Source: Schistocerca nitens
Taxonomy: Eukaryota; Arthropoda; Insecta; Orthoptera; Acrididae
Length of the DNA stretch: 64,000 nt
Assembly: GCF_023898315.1 (NCBI RefSeq)
Contig: NC_064616.1
Span: forward strand, 648,330,974 to 648,394,973
Reading direction: 5' to 3'
Shown here: positions 24,501 to 38,673 of the stretch, piece after piece
Layout of the letters: every line of letters starts with the position of its first letter
Numbering within the stretch: the first letter of the stretch is position 1
Translations under genes and position numbers: made by a program
The notes under the pieces: generated by a model
Told to the model about the DNA's origin: nothing
The model's input: the letters and a program-made list of their open reading frames with translations, nothing else
The model's database searches: none

Positions 24501-27500
24501 CAGACGTGCAGCACATACCTCAAATTCTGCTGCCACTGCTCGAGCTGCATCACAAGAATTCTCTCCCCCATGGTCAGTAGTTCCCAAGAGCTTTCAGCAA
24601 ACTTTACACTGGTATCCCCACAAGATTCAAAATGTGTACCAAATGAAACTGTAAGATAGGCTACAACACAGTGACTTTGCCCTATGTTTTTTGGCATGCG
24701 TGGAAATGGATGACAGGTGGCTGGAGAATATTCTTTGGACAGGCGAGGCACATTTTACTCTGCACAGTGCCGTGGATTATACAGAACTTTCATGTGTGGG
24801 GTTCTACTCCACAACATGTGCAGGAACATCCACTGCACTCAGCTTATGCGACTGTGTGGTGTGGTTTCACAGGCTCCTTCATTCTTGGTCCATTTTTCGT
24901 AGAGGAGATGACAGCTTGTGGTCCTGTTAGGTGTACAGTGGCATCTGCACATAATTAAGGACCTCCTTGTGCAACACGTGAGTCCAGCTTTGCAAGAACA
25001 CAACTGTGTCAACACTACTATTCTCATGCAAAATGGGGAAACACCGCATGTTGCTTGCCAGGTGAAAGATTTGCTTCAAGAAATCTTTGGTAATAACCAC
25101 TTCATCTCTGGGCAATTTCAAAATGTGTGTCTTTCCAAATCCCCCAACCCAAATCCATTTGACTTCTGATTGTGGGGATATCTGAAAGATCGTGTCCATC
25201 AGGGATGTATCTGGGCTGCTCTTGATCGGAAGGATAGCTTATGACAACATATTGCCCTGATTACAGTGAATATGCTGTGAGCAACTGTCGACCATGCCAT
25301 ATTAACGGATGCAGCAAATTGCTGAGTAAGGAGACCATTTTGAACTCGTGTTGTAACTTGTAACCACGTCTTAATACATGTGTCAGAACCACTGTTGCTA
25401 TGTGTTTGATCGTTCCTCCCCTTTTCCTGCATTCACATCGCGTTCCAACTGCTTACAGCACCGTATTTTCACTCGGTAGCAGAAAGTGGAACTATTACAT
25501 TTTTCAGCATACTCCGCAGGGAAGGGTTGTACTTGGGAGTTTCAGCATCCACTGATGTATGCAGCATACACGGCCACAGTTGGAACACCATCAGTATAAT
25601 TATAACCATCCAGTATCTCACATAATAAACATGAGAGGAAAATTGGAGAAATTTGTGTGTGCAAAGAGGAATACTAACAATCTCACTTGCCTCAAACCAT
25701 CAGTGAATAGAACAGAAAGGACAGAAATTATTCTGTTACACCATATGTTCTCTGCCACAACCTATAAGATGGCCTGTGAAATACAGATGTATATATAGCT
25801 CTTAAACTGGAGTAGGTAGGTTTATATATAATACTGGTACTACCTGTCCTCCACAATTCAATGTACTAGAATATGAAAGCAAATGTAGGTAATCCAGTAA
25901 GCATGTTTAAGCTCTTATTACCTATGAGTAGACATGCAATATTGCATATGATGATTGTTACTTGTTTCTTAATTTGCTTTGTATAATTGTCTGCCAGCCC
26001 CCCCCCCCCCTTTCCACTTAGTGGCGAATGCTTGAAAAATGTATGCACTTGTGATTGTATATAGGATAGCAGTGGGAAGTATTGTGATAACTGACTACTT
26101 GGCATTCCCGGGTTAATGACTAATGTAAATGCAGTTTTTCTGGCAGATCCCTCAATTAACTGAGGCCAATATTTCAGCAGTCCACCCAGTCATCATCATC
26201 TGTGGAATAGCAAGCAGCAACCAAATCATTCACACTGCCCAGTACAGATAAGTGGAACACATTAGTCATCCAAAATACCAGGCCACTTCGATTGTCGGGG
26301 ACAGATATATGGACCACCTTCATCATACAAGATTACAATAATCTGAGAAATCACTGGTGGTGAAGCACTGATTAACTGAGGGACATTACATGAAATATGA
26401 TGAAACACAAACTGTTGCTGCATTTCTAATTATTAGGACCCAGTGCTTAAAGAGTTTATTGACAATAGTTTGGTTGAGAATTCTTATAATAGAAGCAGAG
26501 GTTCTCCATGGTGTTAAGATATTGGGAGTTCAGAGTCCTTTGTTTGGTCTGAAGGTGGTGGCTGGCATATGGCATTCCGTTGGTGAGCTACAGCACTGTT
26601 TAATCAGAGCATGGTGATGAGGTGGGCCACTAAAATATGTTTAGTTAAATACAGAAGAATAAAAATGTCATAACTAGTGGGATCCCTTCTTAGAAAACTG
26701 TTTACTTGTAAAACTGAATAATGCATTAAAAGAAACAAAAAAAGTACTTTTTTTTAAAAAATCTGGGAAGATAAACTATAAGAAGAAACTACAGGGTGTA
26801 CATAAAGTCCAGGAACACTTTCAATTATTTATTGTACAAGAACTAAACATTGTACAGATGTCATACATATTGTATTTTGAAGAGAAATTCTGAAAGTTTT
26901 TTGATATGCAAACCATGAGTGACCCTGTAGATGTCAATGTGGTAATCAAATTCTTTCCATACCTGTCCCAGCATGGCATCATCGACTGTGGCAGTCGCTT
27001 TCCATATTCTTTCCTGGAGCTCTGCTACATCATGTGGTAGAGGCGGTACATACACCAGGTATTCAATGTGTCACCACAGGAAAAAGTAACACGGAGTGAG
27101 ATCTGGTGATCAGGGAGGCCATTTCGAACTCTCACACAGAAAGCTCTCTCCGCACCTGAACTCGCCATGTTTGTGACTAGTGCTGACTATTGGCAAATTA
27201 AATTACCAAACTATGCTGTGGCAGTATACATGGGGGGGGGGGGGGGGGGAGGAGGAACCTTTCAGGTTTTCTCTTCAAAATGACATATGTATAATATCTG
27301 TACAATGTTTGCTTCTTTTGCAGTAAATAATTGAAAGTGTTCCTGGATCTTATGCACACCCTGTATTTGTACCTCTTTTCTTTCTTTCTCCACTGTGTAG
27401 GTAGCATTGTTCATTTGCAGTAGTATCATTAGCGATAACAGTTGTTGATGATCAACACCTCATTTTCAGTATCATTAACCCAGTTCATGGTGGGAGAACC

Positions 27501-30500
27501 AACATAGAAGACACTACGTGCACAGAAACAGAGTCCATCATTAGCTCCAGACAAGGTATGTACAACAACTTAAACCAACATAAGTTCTTTCAGTGTGGAC
27601 CTCATAAGAAGTTCAATCAAGTTACAAATTTGAAAGTAGTTTATATACAAACATGAAACCATTTTACATTATGTAATTTGTTTCATGGTTTTCTGTGATA
27701 CATATTTAAGAGCAAACATGATGTGTGTGCAAACAGCAGCATTGTGCTCTTAGGGAGAGAAGTTACAGAGGATGGGCCATGGTATGAGACACTTCTCCTA
27801 CATTTTGATGAAACTGTGATGGCGATACCTGACACAGTTGTCACACTGTGTGCACAAAGAATACAGGCAAAGGCAGAAATTCTCAGTGCATTTTTGTAAA
27901 ATGGAATTTGCGTAGTTTTGGAGTATGTGGTTTTCATTGGTGATAGTGTGAAAATTAAAAAGTGTGATCGTGTGTAATTTTTAGAAATGAATAGTTTATT
28001 AGAAAGGAAAAAAGTTAATGTTGCCTTAGCTTGCTTATTTCACCACAGACTGCTGAAGGAAAACATTCAGGAAGGTTTAAATGTAATACTGTCATTAAAT
28101 TACTGAAGAACTGATACAGAAATTTAAGTATTACTTTATAGAAGCTTGTTTTTCTTGTTGAAGTTTTCTTTTTATTTGTGAAGATTGGAATACCTATCAT
28201 ACAATGTTCCCACCTTTTCCTCTACAGTAGATTTCGGCATGTTTCTTAAGCTTGTGGAACAATTAGTCATAGATGTAATACCCATTTCATTAGCAATAAA
28301 GCACAAAGAAATTACTATGAAATTTGAATCTGGCACCATGGGCTATAAAATCTTTCAAAAAATACAACTACGTAGAAGAAATAGACGAAGCATTGAGTTC
28401 TCGAGACACGACTGAGAATGTTACTTTTTCTAAGCTTTAGTACGAATCCTCCTTCAGAGCCATCAGAAAAGAGAGATGCAGAATCATTTGTCTGCCGAAA
28501 GGGCAATGCGGGAAACCTTAGATGATAACACTAGATGTGTCGCAAAACTTAAAATAAATTCTATTCATATTTGAAGGCTGTCAGTGGCACCAAAGCTACT
28601 ATCCAGACACTCTTGGGTGGCACAGGAAATGAAACCAAGGTTAGGAAAGCAAAATCTATAAATCTGGACTCATTTTTCAGATGTTTCTTTACAAAGGAAA
28701 CTCTGGGAGCAATGTCCCAGTTTAATTCTCATACCACTGGAAGCGTGAACATTACAGATACTAGGGTCAGTGCCACAGAGAAATACCTGAAATCACTAAA
28801 ATTGAACAAATGTCCAGGGCTTGATAGGATAGGATCCCTGTCAGATTCTGAACATAATCTGTGTCTGACTGAGACTCTCTTTACAAGAAGTGCTATGTGA
28901 AACCAAAACACACACGACACCCTCAAAGCAATGACTCAAGGCAGCCAGATGGATACAGTATTTCTTGACTTCTGAAAAACATGCTTACTGTCAGTTGTTT
29001 GATGGTATTATTCTCAAGTGAAATTTGTGATTGGATTAAGGAGTTCTTGATAGGGAGGATACAGCATGTTACGAGGGTCGTTTTAAAAGTTCTCGGAATG
29101 GAATAGAAAAAACTTTTTTTTTCCAATTTAGTCTCCTTGTAGATAAATGCACTTGGTCCAATGACATCCCAGTGCCTTGATCCCATCTCAAAAATGAGTT
29201 TCATCCAGGCCTGCAAAATAGTTCTCAAATCCGGCTATCAATTCTTCGTTTGAAGTGAATCTTCGTCCACCAAGAAAAATTTTCAGCTTTGGGAAGAGAT
29301 GGAAGTCTGACAGAACCATATCAGGTGAATAAGGCAGGTGTGGCAACAATTCAACCATAGTTTATGTAATTTTGTCATGCCGACTGCACATGTGTGCAGG
29401 CACGTGTCAAGAGTCGCAGCACCCATCTTGTAGATAATTTTTTCATTTCCAATTCTTCAGTTAAAATGTGATAAACCCTTTCATATGACATCTGGCAAGT
29501 GTGAGCAATTTCACGCACTTTCAATCGCCAGTCCTCTGTGACCATTTTGTGCACTTTTGCAATGATTTCTGGAGTAGTAACACACTGTGCGGATCATCAT
29601 CTAAGCTCTCATGACGAAATTTAAATTCATTTGTCCACTTGGCAACAGTTGAATATGAAGGAGCAGAGTCTCCCAGTGTATTCTGGAAATCGACATGAAT
29701 TTCCTTTGCTGTCATACCTTTCTTTATGAAGTGCTTAATCACTGCTCGAATCTAGATTGTTTTTCCATCTTTGCAAATCACTACCCTGGAACAACAGTAG
29801 AGCCACGTCACTGCCACAGCTCTCTTCCAAGAGCACTGACGGGGCACGTTTTTACAGACAACAGTCCAATAAATATCACATGAACAACTTATTACACTAG
29901 TGCTGACCTCTCGTGGTGATTCAGAGAACTTTTCAAGCTACCCTCGTATTTTGGATGAAGAGTCACAAATAGAGGTAGAATTGGATACAGTAGTAGCCCT
30001 ACGAAGTGTACTGGGACCCTTGCTGTTCACGTTGTATATTAACATCTTGCTAGACAATATTAATTGTAACCTTAGATTTTAGTAGATGAAACATTTATCT
30101 ATAATGAAGTGTTATCTGAGAAAAACTGTACAAATAGTCAGTCAGACTGTGATAAGTTTCCAAGGGATGCAAAGATTGGCAATTTGCTTTAAATATTCAG
30201 AAATGAAAACTTGTGCACATCAGGAAATGAAAGAATGTAATATTCTATAACTACAGTTTTGATGATAATGTACGGAAAGTTCTAGGTGAGAATTACGAAT
30301 TATTTAGGAATAAAGGAGACGACTCCCAAAAAGGCAGAATCGCTGCGTCGTCGAGAGTTACACAAACAAAAGGTACAGGTCTCTGCTAGCTTTCGAAATG
30401 AAATTCCTTTTTCAAGCTTGCAGGAAGAGCATGTGCACGCGCATGTGTGCCCCCCCCCCCCCACACACACACACACCTACACCTACACCTGTCTTCCTAC

Positions 30501-33500
30501 ATTGTGCTTAGTCGACTGCCATCACTTTCCTGCGCCCTGATGACTTTACTGGGGTGGGGTGAGGGATGGTGAGCTGGGAGGCAGGGAGGGGGTTGGTGGG
30601 AAGTGTCTGCAGTGGGACTGGAGTTGGAGGTGCTGAATGGTTGGATTGGGCAGGTCTTTCACCTGGGTCTTCCATAAGGGTATGATCCCTGTTGCAGGGA
30701 ATTGGGGCTGGGAGTGGCATAGGGATGGACTAGGATGTTGTGAAGGTTGGGTTGGTGGCTGAACACTACTTTGAGAGGGAATGGAAGTATCTTGGGCAGG
30801 ATGTCCCTCATTTCAGGGCATGATGATAGATAATCAAAGCCCTGACGAAGGACGTGGTTCAGTCGTTCCAGTCCCAGGTGGTATTGGGTGACAAGGTGTT
30901 CATTAGCTTCTTCATGGTTGGTTCTTGGGATGTTTGGGAGGATCAGGTGTGTGGAGGGGGTTATGGCATGGGAGATCTGTTTGTGTATTAGGTCTGGAGG
31001 CTATTGCCATCTGCGAAGGCCTTTGTGAGGCATTCTGCATACTGGGCAAGGGAGTTCTCATCACTGCAGATGTGTCTGCTGTGGGTTGCCAGACTGTATG
31101 GGAGGGATTTTTGGGTGTGGAATGGGTGGCAGCTGTCAAATCGCAGGTACTGTTGGTGATTGATGGGTTTGCTGTGGACTGAGGTGTGGATGGAGCCATC
31201 TGAGAGAAGGAGATCGACATCTAGAAAGATGGCACAATGGGTGGAGGGTTTGAGGAGGATCAGGTGAAGTGGATGGGAGAGAAGGTGTTGAGATTTTGGA
31301 GGAATGCGGATAGGGTAACAGCAATTAGGATAAGGTGTCCTGGCTTTGGGTCCAGATTATACAGATGTCATCAACAAACCTGAATCAGACCAGGGTTTGG
31401 GATTTTGGAAAGCTAGGAATGTTTCCTCTAGGTGGCCCATGAAGTTGGCATAGGAGGGTGCCATGCAGGTGGCCATGGCTGTGCCATGAATTCGCTTGTA
31501 TACCTTCCCTTCAAAGGTGAAGTAGTTATGGGTTAGGATGTAGTTGGTTAGGTGTTAAAGGAATGAGGTGGTGGGTTTGGAATCTGCAGCGTGTTGGGAG
31601 AGGTAGTGTTCCATCACGGCAAGGCCATAAGCATGTGGGATATTGATGTTTTAAGGAGGTTGCATCTACAGCGATGAGTAGGGTCCTGGGAGGTAACGGT
31701 GTGGGGATGGTGGAGAGCTGGAGCAGGACGTGGTTGGTATTTTTAATGTGGGAGGCTAGGTTTTCGATAATTGGCTGCAGATGTTGGTCAACAAGGGCGA
31801 GATTCTTTCGATAGGGACACTATAACCAGCTACAGTGGGGCATCCAGGATTGTTAGGTTTGTGGATTTTGAGGAGCCATGTAGAAGGTGGATGTGTGGGT
31901 TGTTGTTGAGGTGAGTAGGGAGATGGATTCAGGGGAGAGGCTCTGGGAAGGGTGTAAGGATTTCAGCAGGGATTGGAAGTTATGTTGGACTACTGAGAAG
32001 GGCTCACTTTGGCAGAGTTTGTAGGTGGAGGTGTTGGACAACTGGCAGAGGCCCCCTGCTGGTGGTCACTTCGGTCCATCACAACAGTGGTGGAACCTTT
32101 GTTTGCCAGGAGGATGATCAGGTCAGGATACGTTTTTAGGTTTTGTAGGGCAGTCCTTTCTTCTGCTAAAGGGTTGTGCTTGTAGAGAGACCTGGAGAAG
32201 GGTGGTGATGCCAGGTTGGAAGTTAGGATTTCGTGAAAGGTGACCAGGGGTGGTTAGGTGGGAGGGTTACGGTTGGGTGGTGGTATGAATTTGGACAGGC
32301 AGGGTTTGATGTTATGATTGGATTGGCTTTGGTTGGAGGGGTTAGTGGCAAAGAAGTGTTTCCTCTGTAGAGAGCGGGAGAGAAGGTCTTTGGTTCAACC
32401 TAGGAGTAGGGCTGAATGTAAGGCCTTTGGATAGGACTGAAACTTCTCTGGGGCTGAAGATTTTGGTGGAGAGGTTAACAACAGTGTTCTGGGATTGTTT
32501 CAGTTCTAGATTGCATGGAGTGTTGGGAGGCGATTTTGGAGGATGTGGTAGGCTGAAAAGGTCAGCTAGGCAGTGTCTCGGGGCTGTGAAGGGTTGACAA
32601 AGAGGAACACTGGGAATAGGGTTGTGGTTGGATAGTGGTGCCCCAAGGCAGATCTAGAATTTCAGCAGGCTGGATAACTTGTGGAGGTGGTGTTTAGAAT
32701 GTTCCTCTAGGTGTTGGAGTGTCAGGTTTTCAATTTGAGTGATGAGGTGTAGGTAGTGGGGATTGCATAGTTACAATATTTTGTGGAGGGAGTGAAGGAG
32801 TTTCAGGGGTGCCATGGACAGATGTCTTTGTAGTACCAGGTTTGTGAGGAAAAGGGACTGGTGGAATCTGAAAAGGTGGAGGTCGACTATCCCACGAAGT
32901 CCTACTTACAAAGTTTCAAGAATCAGCATTAAGTGAGGAATCTAGGAATAATATTGGGATATGTGCAGTCTAACTTGAAACCCTAGGTGAGGAACGGTGA
33001 GAGTTGAGGAGTAGGGTAAACTGTTTGTGGTTGAACCCAGCATCTCCCACAAATAGTCAAGTGAGATTGCTTCCTATGTATCACTCCTCCAGGGATCACG
33101 AAGACTATTTTTAACCAGTTACAGCACTCTCAGAAGCGTTAAACGATCATACAGGAAGAAGCCCTAATAACTGGTAGACTGGGAAATTCCCTCTGCCATG
33201 CTCTTCACAGCAGTTTGAGGAGTATATAGATTGTTGATTAGAATCGAAGGAGCAGTGTGGCCTTGTGGACTTCCATACATCTACATTTGTATTCCACAAG
33301 CCACCATATGGTGTGTGGCAGAGAGAAATTTGCTGTAGTTTCAGTTGGAGTAAACAGTGTAACGGTTGAAACAGTATATACGGATGCTACTTTCTGGGAT
33401 GAGTGGCCTTTGTGCTTCAGGAATGGTTAATTGTTGCTTGCAAGCCTGGGAATTCCTGGACTGCTGAGAACATTTGATAATTTGAGAACTTACCTTAAAG

Positions 33501-36500
33501 GACCATCATGAAACAATTCATGGACTTCTTCATTTGTGAGATGTCAATAGATTTCTGCAAGAATTTGCGCTAATGTTTGTACATTCTGTGCTCACAGACC
33601 ATAAGAAGCTGTCAGTATTGCACATTTTGAATTGAATGAATACTTCAGATTGCAACAGATGGACATCACTTTGAAGAAGATTCATTGTGTAACACACAAA
33701 TTTCATAACATATTATGAAGTCATTCGTTAAGATAGTTGTGATTAAAAATTAGGTTTTTTGTTATGCGGATGTAATTCTAGTGTAACAATGTTACATTGT
33801 TACAATTCATGAAAGAAAAGATGACTGAACAATTCCTGGTGCTGCTACACGCTGGGACTTACTCTCAAGGTCTTTCCCCTTTTTCTTTCCTGTTGCTGTA
33901 TCCATACATTAATAAATAGGTACAAAATTCCCTTGAACATAAACTGTTTTAGTCTCCACATCACAAAATTTTATAGCCGTGTTAAACGTGTTCATTGTGT
34001 TTTATTTGTCATTCACCTGTGCTGGGTAAATTGCCATTTCCAAACAGCCTCCTTAAGACTAAAGTCATAGTGCCACATATTTCCATCCCATATTAAACTG
34101 AAAATTATGCAGCTTTAAACTTTGTGGCCATGGAGCCCCAATAAAAGATTACCATTCCTGTTCTGCATTCTGCTTGATGTCATAAAAGTCAGAGAGAGGA
34201 GAAATGTCTTCAAAGAAGATATAGTGTGACAGTGCTGTAGAGGAATAAATATCTTCATATAATTGAACAAGAAAGGCATTCATTAATGAGTAAATAGGTA
34301 AGTATGTAGGTATTCTTCCTGCAGAACATTGTATTTAATCAACACCAAATTCCAAGTAAATGGAATGGCAATGATACTGTTGGTCCCAAGTATACATCTT
34401 AAGATGGGTAAAGTAATGGCACTGCAGTTATTTGCTTTTTAAATTCCCTCCTCAATGTAAAACTTATAGACCTACATGTAGACAAATGCAGACTTGATGT
34501 TGAGTTGTTGAACACCTGAAGTGCCAAAATTAATGATAGTAAAGGTGAACATTCCAGATATGGTTTGGTTAAATTCTTTCACGTAGTAGTAAGACAGTAA
34601 CCAAGTTTGTTTCACTGCCACCTTCTAGTAAAAACTGGATGTTCACTTGTATGTTTAGAGGCATGCCACTCAGGGTAGTCATCAGCTAAGGCAGCCCACA
34701 CATTGATCCTTAACTATGGCAGATATCTATCTTGGATGCTATATTTTTTTCCATATGAAGAGACTTGTTGCCTAGCATTTTAAAACAGGTCCTATATTTC
34801 ACAGTTTTTCGTATGACATAATTTGTTCTATTATTCCAAGCAAACATTGTATTCAGCAATAAAAATCAAATTATTAATAATGAGTTACAAAAAATTAAAT
34901 TAATGGAAACAGAGTGTATTAGAAAAGATTATTAACAAATTGATCAAATTGAAAGAAGATTAAAGGTAATAGGAAAGGTTAGAGAGGAGCTGTAGATTCC
35001 TGCTATCGAAGTCCAGCAGTGGGGAGTACCCTGGAAAGACATCTAGCCATGTGCCTACTGCTGGTTCTTATTGTTACTAGGCTATGTGCCAATATCTGCT
35101 GTATAGGTTTTACGTGACTGTAGGTACAATAACCTGTCACAACTTATATTCTAAGTGATTTGGCCAGTGAAGTTATCATCATTTGGTTTTTTGTCCCCCC
35201 TCCCCCGGAGCTAGTTCGCCACCCTCCCTCGAAGTGTCTATCCTGTTGATAGTTTTCTGTGTCCTGGATATCATGTCAGGTCTTTTGTGTCATTTGCTTA
35301 CATGTTGAAGGTGCAGGGCCTTTGAGATAGAGCTTGCTATGCTGTTGATGTATTTATATGCTGTTTTGTCTCTAATTGCATTGTACAAGTCCTCTTGTGT
35401 GTGTCTTGGTCGTCTAGCCCATGTGAGGAATGTACAGTGTATTACAACATGCTCCAGGGAATCTCTCTACACAAGTACGTTCTTCCCTTTCACCGAGATG
35501 CATGTGGTGTAAATGCATTAGGGAAGGGCTATGTCCAGTCAGGAAGTGGACCATCCCTCTGCGTTCCCTGATGTTGGAAAATAAGGTATAAACTCTCCAG
35601 CCCTTATCACTGCTATGCTATTCCTGTTGCTAGCCACCTCTTTAAGTGGTGTTTGTCTCTATTTCTTCCTCTGTTATGGTAATTATCTTGTCAAGTCTTC
35701 CCATCTTGAAACAATATGCTGTGGCCCAATTTCCAAGGGCGTAGTCTATTGGGTAGATTCCGAATACCACACACGGAGCTTAAAGTGGTGTGGTCCAGTC
35801 CTGAATAGCATGAGCAGCACACTTCTTTGCGATTGACTAACAGCTGTTCTGTTAGTAACAAAATGCAGATTGTGTGCCCATACTGACTGCAAAGCAATGA
35901 TTAACTCAGAGATCGTGCAGTGGTATGTACAAAGTGTGACCATTGGTAATCTTAAGTGTTAATTGTTTACTGGCTAGTTGGTGTAATAGTCACTCAGCCT
36001 TGTCAGAAACTTTCGTTTGTGGTTATGAAATTTTAGTCATTCATCAGTGTGTATGCCAAGGTTGCTGTATTAACGCTATGGAAGTGTTACATAATTGGAT
36101 CATGGGATTTCTTTGTAGTTTGCCTTTTAAGATTGTGGAGACTGTTTCGTTGGCTGCTATGTTTAGTTTATTGTTTTTACACCAGTTGTTTGTCTGTTTT
36201 AAAATGTTGTTTGATTTATGTGCTAGATTTGCTCTCAAGTTGGCTGCTACTATAATCAGTAAATTTTCTGCGTATGCAGTGGCCCCAGTGGTGTGTTCAC
36301 TTTGCTTTACCAGTTGTAGTAGTGATTCAGAGGCAATGTCCCACAAAATTGACCCACCTGTGACTATCCATGTAGAAATTTTCTTCACAACCGTGCGATC
36401 TCCCGCACACCACTTTACTGTTCTGTCTTTGCAGTAGTTAAGGAGACTTAATGTATAACATTGAAGGTACCTGAAAATCTCTAAGGCGTGTAAACATTAC

Positions 36501-38625
36501 AGGCCACCATTGATCATCAAATGCACCTGTGGTGTCTGTTAGGATTGCCATAATGTATTTATGTACTGAATCTCGAAGTAAGTGAAGAGCGCAGTTGATT
36601 GCATCATCTGTTGGTTTATTTATTTTAAAGCCATATTGATGTTGACTTAGGCCCCTGTGTTGCCTGTAGGTGATTGCACAGGAGCTGTTCCTGGACCTTA
36701 GCTAGTACATTTAGTAGACATATTGGTCTATATTGTCTGGCTACAGATTTTGGGTGAAATAGTATGTTCTACAATTCCTTTTGAATGTTGCTTCATCTGT
36801 GAAGAAACCAAAACTGAAACAGAAGTATACTGGTGAAAACACCACTCAAAGTTTACAGATTTTGAGTAATTGTTTGTTCAAGAGCCTGTTTACACTGAAG
36901 GGAACAGGGGCACATAGACAGCCCATTAAGTCCCTACTACATAGTACTATGACTTGCTGTTAATTCGGCAGACAGTTTTCTTGTATTATTTAATGGATTA
37001 TTGACAACAGGCTGTGTGATACCCTTCTCCAGTCAGGTATAAGTGTAATAAGGCACATTTTCACAGTTTATAATATTAGAGACCCTGCCTTTGCCTGTAA
37101 GTTGCCTGTAAACAATAGCAAATTGATGTGTCCAGTAGTCTGGTGCACATGGAGTAATCTGAGCTCCTAAGTTGACAAGGATACTCGTTATTGGGAATAA
37201 CGTAACATTGGAAACTTAGAAACTTCAGCATGTAGCATAATTAGGCTACTGTGACACTACTGTCTGTCATCATTTAAGAGATGAGATAACACTTGGTAAG
37301 TAACTGCCCAGTTCTTTAGTGAGTTACAAGAAGTGATAACACTTGCAAGTAACCACAGTTGTTTAAGAGCATTACAAGAAGAAATAACACATGCCTAGTA
37401 CCCACAGTTCTTTAGGGAGTTAAAAGAAGAGAGAGCACTTGGCAGATAACTCTGTTGGAATTCTGAAACCCTGGCTGGTGTCTGGATAGGTGTTGGAACT
37501 GCTACTGTGTGGATGCTGCTGCAACCTGTGCTCATGATGAGCGTGTGCTCTGACTGATGAGCTGCTTGGTGCGGTGGGCGTTAAGCCTGAAGTGTACACT
37601 GAACGATTGCTTGTGCTCTAGTGGATGGAGTGTGGCAGCCTGCTGGTTACAGATGTACATCAGGTTGCCTAAGCATTTGGCAAATGGCTGTACACACTGC
37701 TCCCCTTCCTCCTCACATAAAGATGATGGACCCATCTTGATAATAGCTGAATATCCTGGACAGATGTTCGATGATTCAGCTGATGTCAGTGTGGAATGGG
37801 TCTTCAGTACTCTTCCGTGCATTTACGGCCATGTCTGTAAATCCCACCTGCCTGATTGTGAAACATGGGTAACCAACTACTGTTGAATGTCCACATGCCA
37901 CTGCACTACAGCACAGTGCAGGTTGTAAGCACCCAAAACAACCAAAAAATGATTATTATTTAATGTAAGGGAGGTTGTTATAATATGTCTGGATGCTACT
38001 CAATTGCTTAAGCTTGGGGCATCATCATTTGACTGCAACTTCAACCAGATTCAGGGAGTTTCCATTCAGTATCGAATGAAGCTTATGTTTACAATGGGAC
38101 CCAGAATTGTACATTCTTTTCTGTGTATGTAACTGGTAAAAGAAATATTTTTTCTATCTCTGTGTGTGTAACATTAATAAATCGTACTGAGGTAAGCAAC
38201 CTTTTCTCAAACTGTGTACAAGTATTTCTGACTCACCCTCTGCCCAATTTATTTGCTAACATTAATGTTGATGCTTTGGATGTGTTTTGTTGTTGAGTAA
38301 CTTGAATAAAATATCTGTTTGGTATTGTAGTGGCAGCTACAGTAAATATTAATAATCACAACATAATGCATATGAGAAGGAGAAAATGCTGCCAGTTTAG
38401 TCTCATCAAATCTGCCTTAGCCAGAGCAGATGAGAGAATTCAGTTTAATGGGACAAACTGGGAAAGTGTAATGCTTTGCAAAGTGAGACCACACAGATTG
38501 CTGAAAAACTTTTTCCATTGTCATGATTTGTGTAGTCCTTTTCATGTCAGAGACCTCTTCCTCAGTTCTCTCTTTATGGCTAGAAAATGTTACAAACAGC
38601 CAGCTGTGTAATGGTGATAAAAGTA

Positions 38626-38673
<48 letters not shown>

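Noticed and set aside
30508-31220. Proline-rich secreted or mucin-like protein (minus-strand ORFs)
   Set aside because: They are continuous with Penelope-type RT sequence on the same strand and are part of that decayed element.
35943-36437. 164-codon + strand ORF with hydrophobic segments
   Set aside because: It is the reverse shadow of the R1-like RT on the minus strand, which has clear family motifs.
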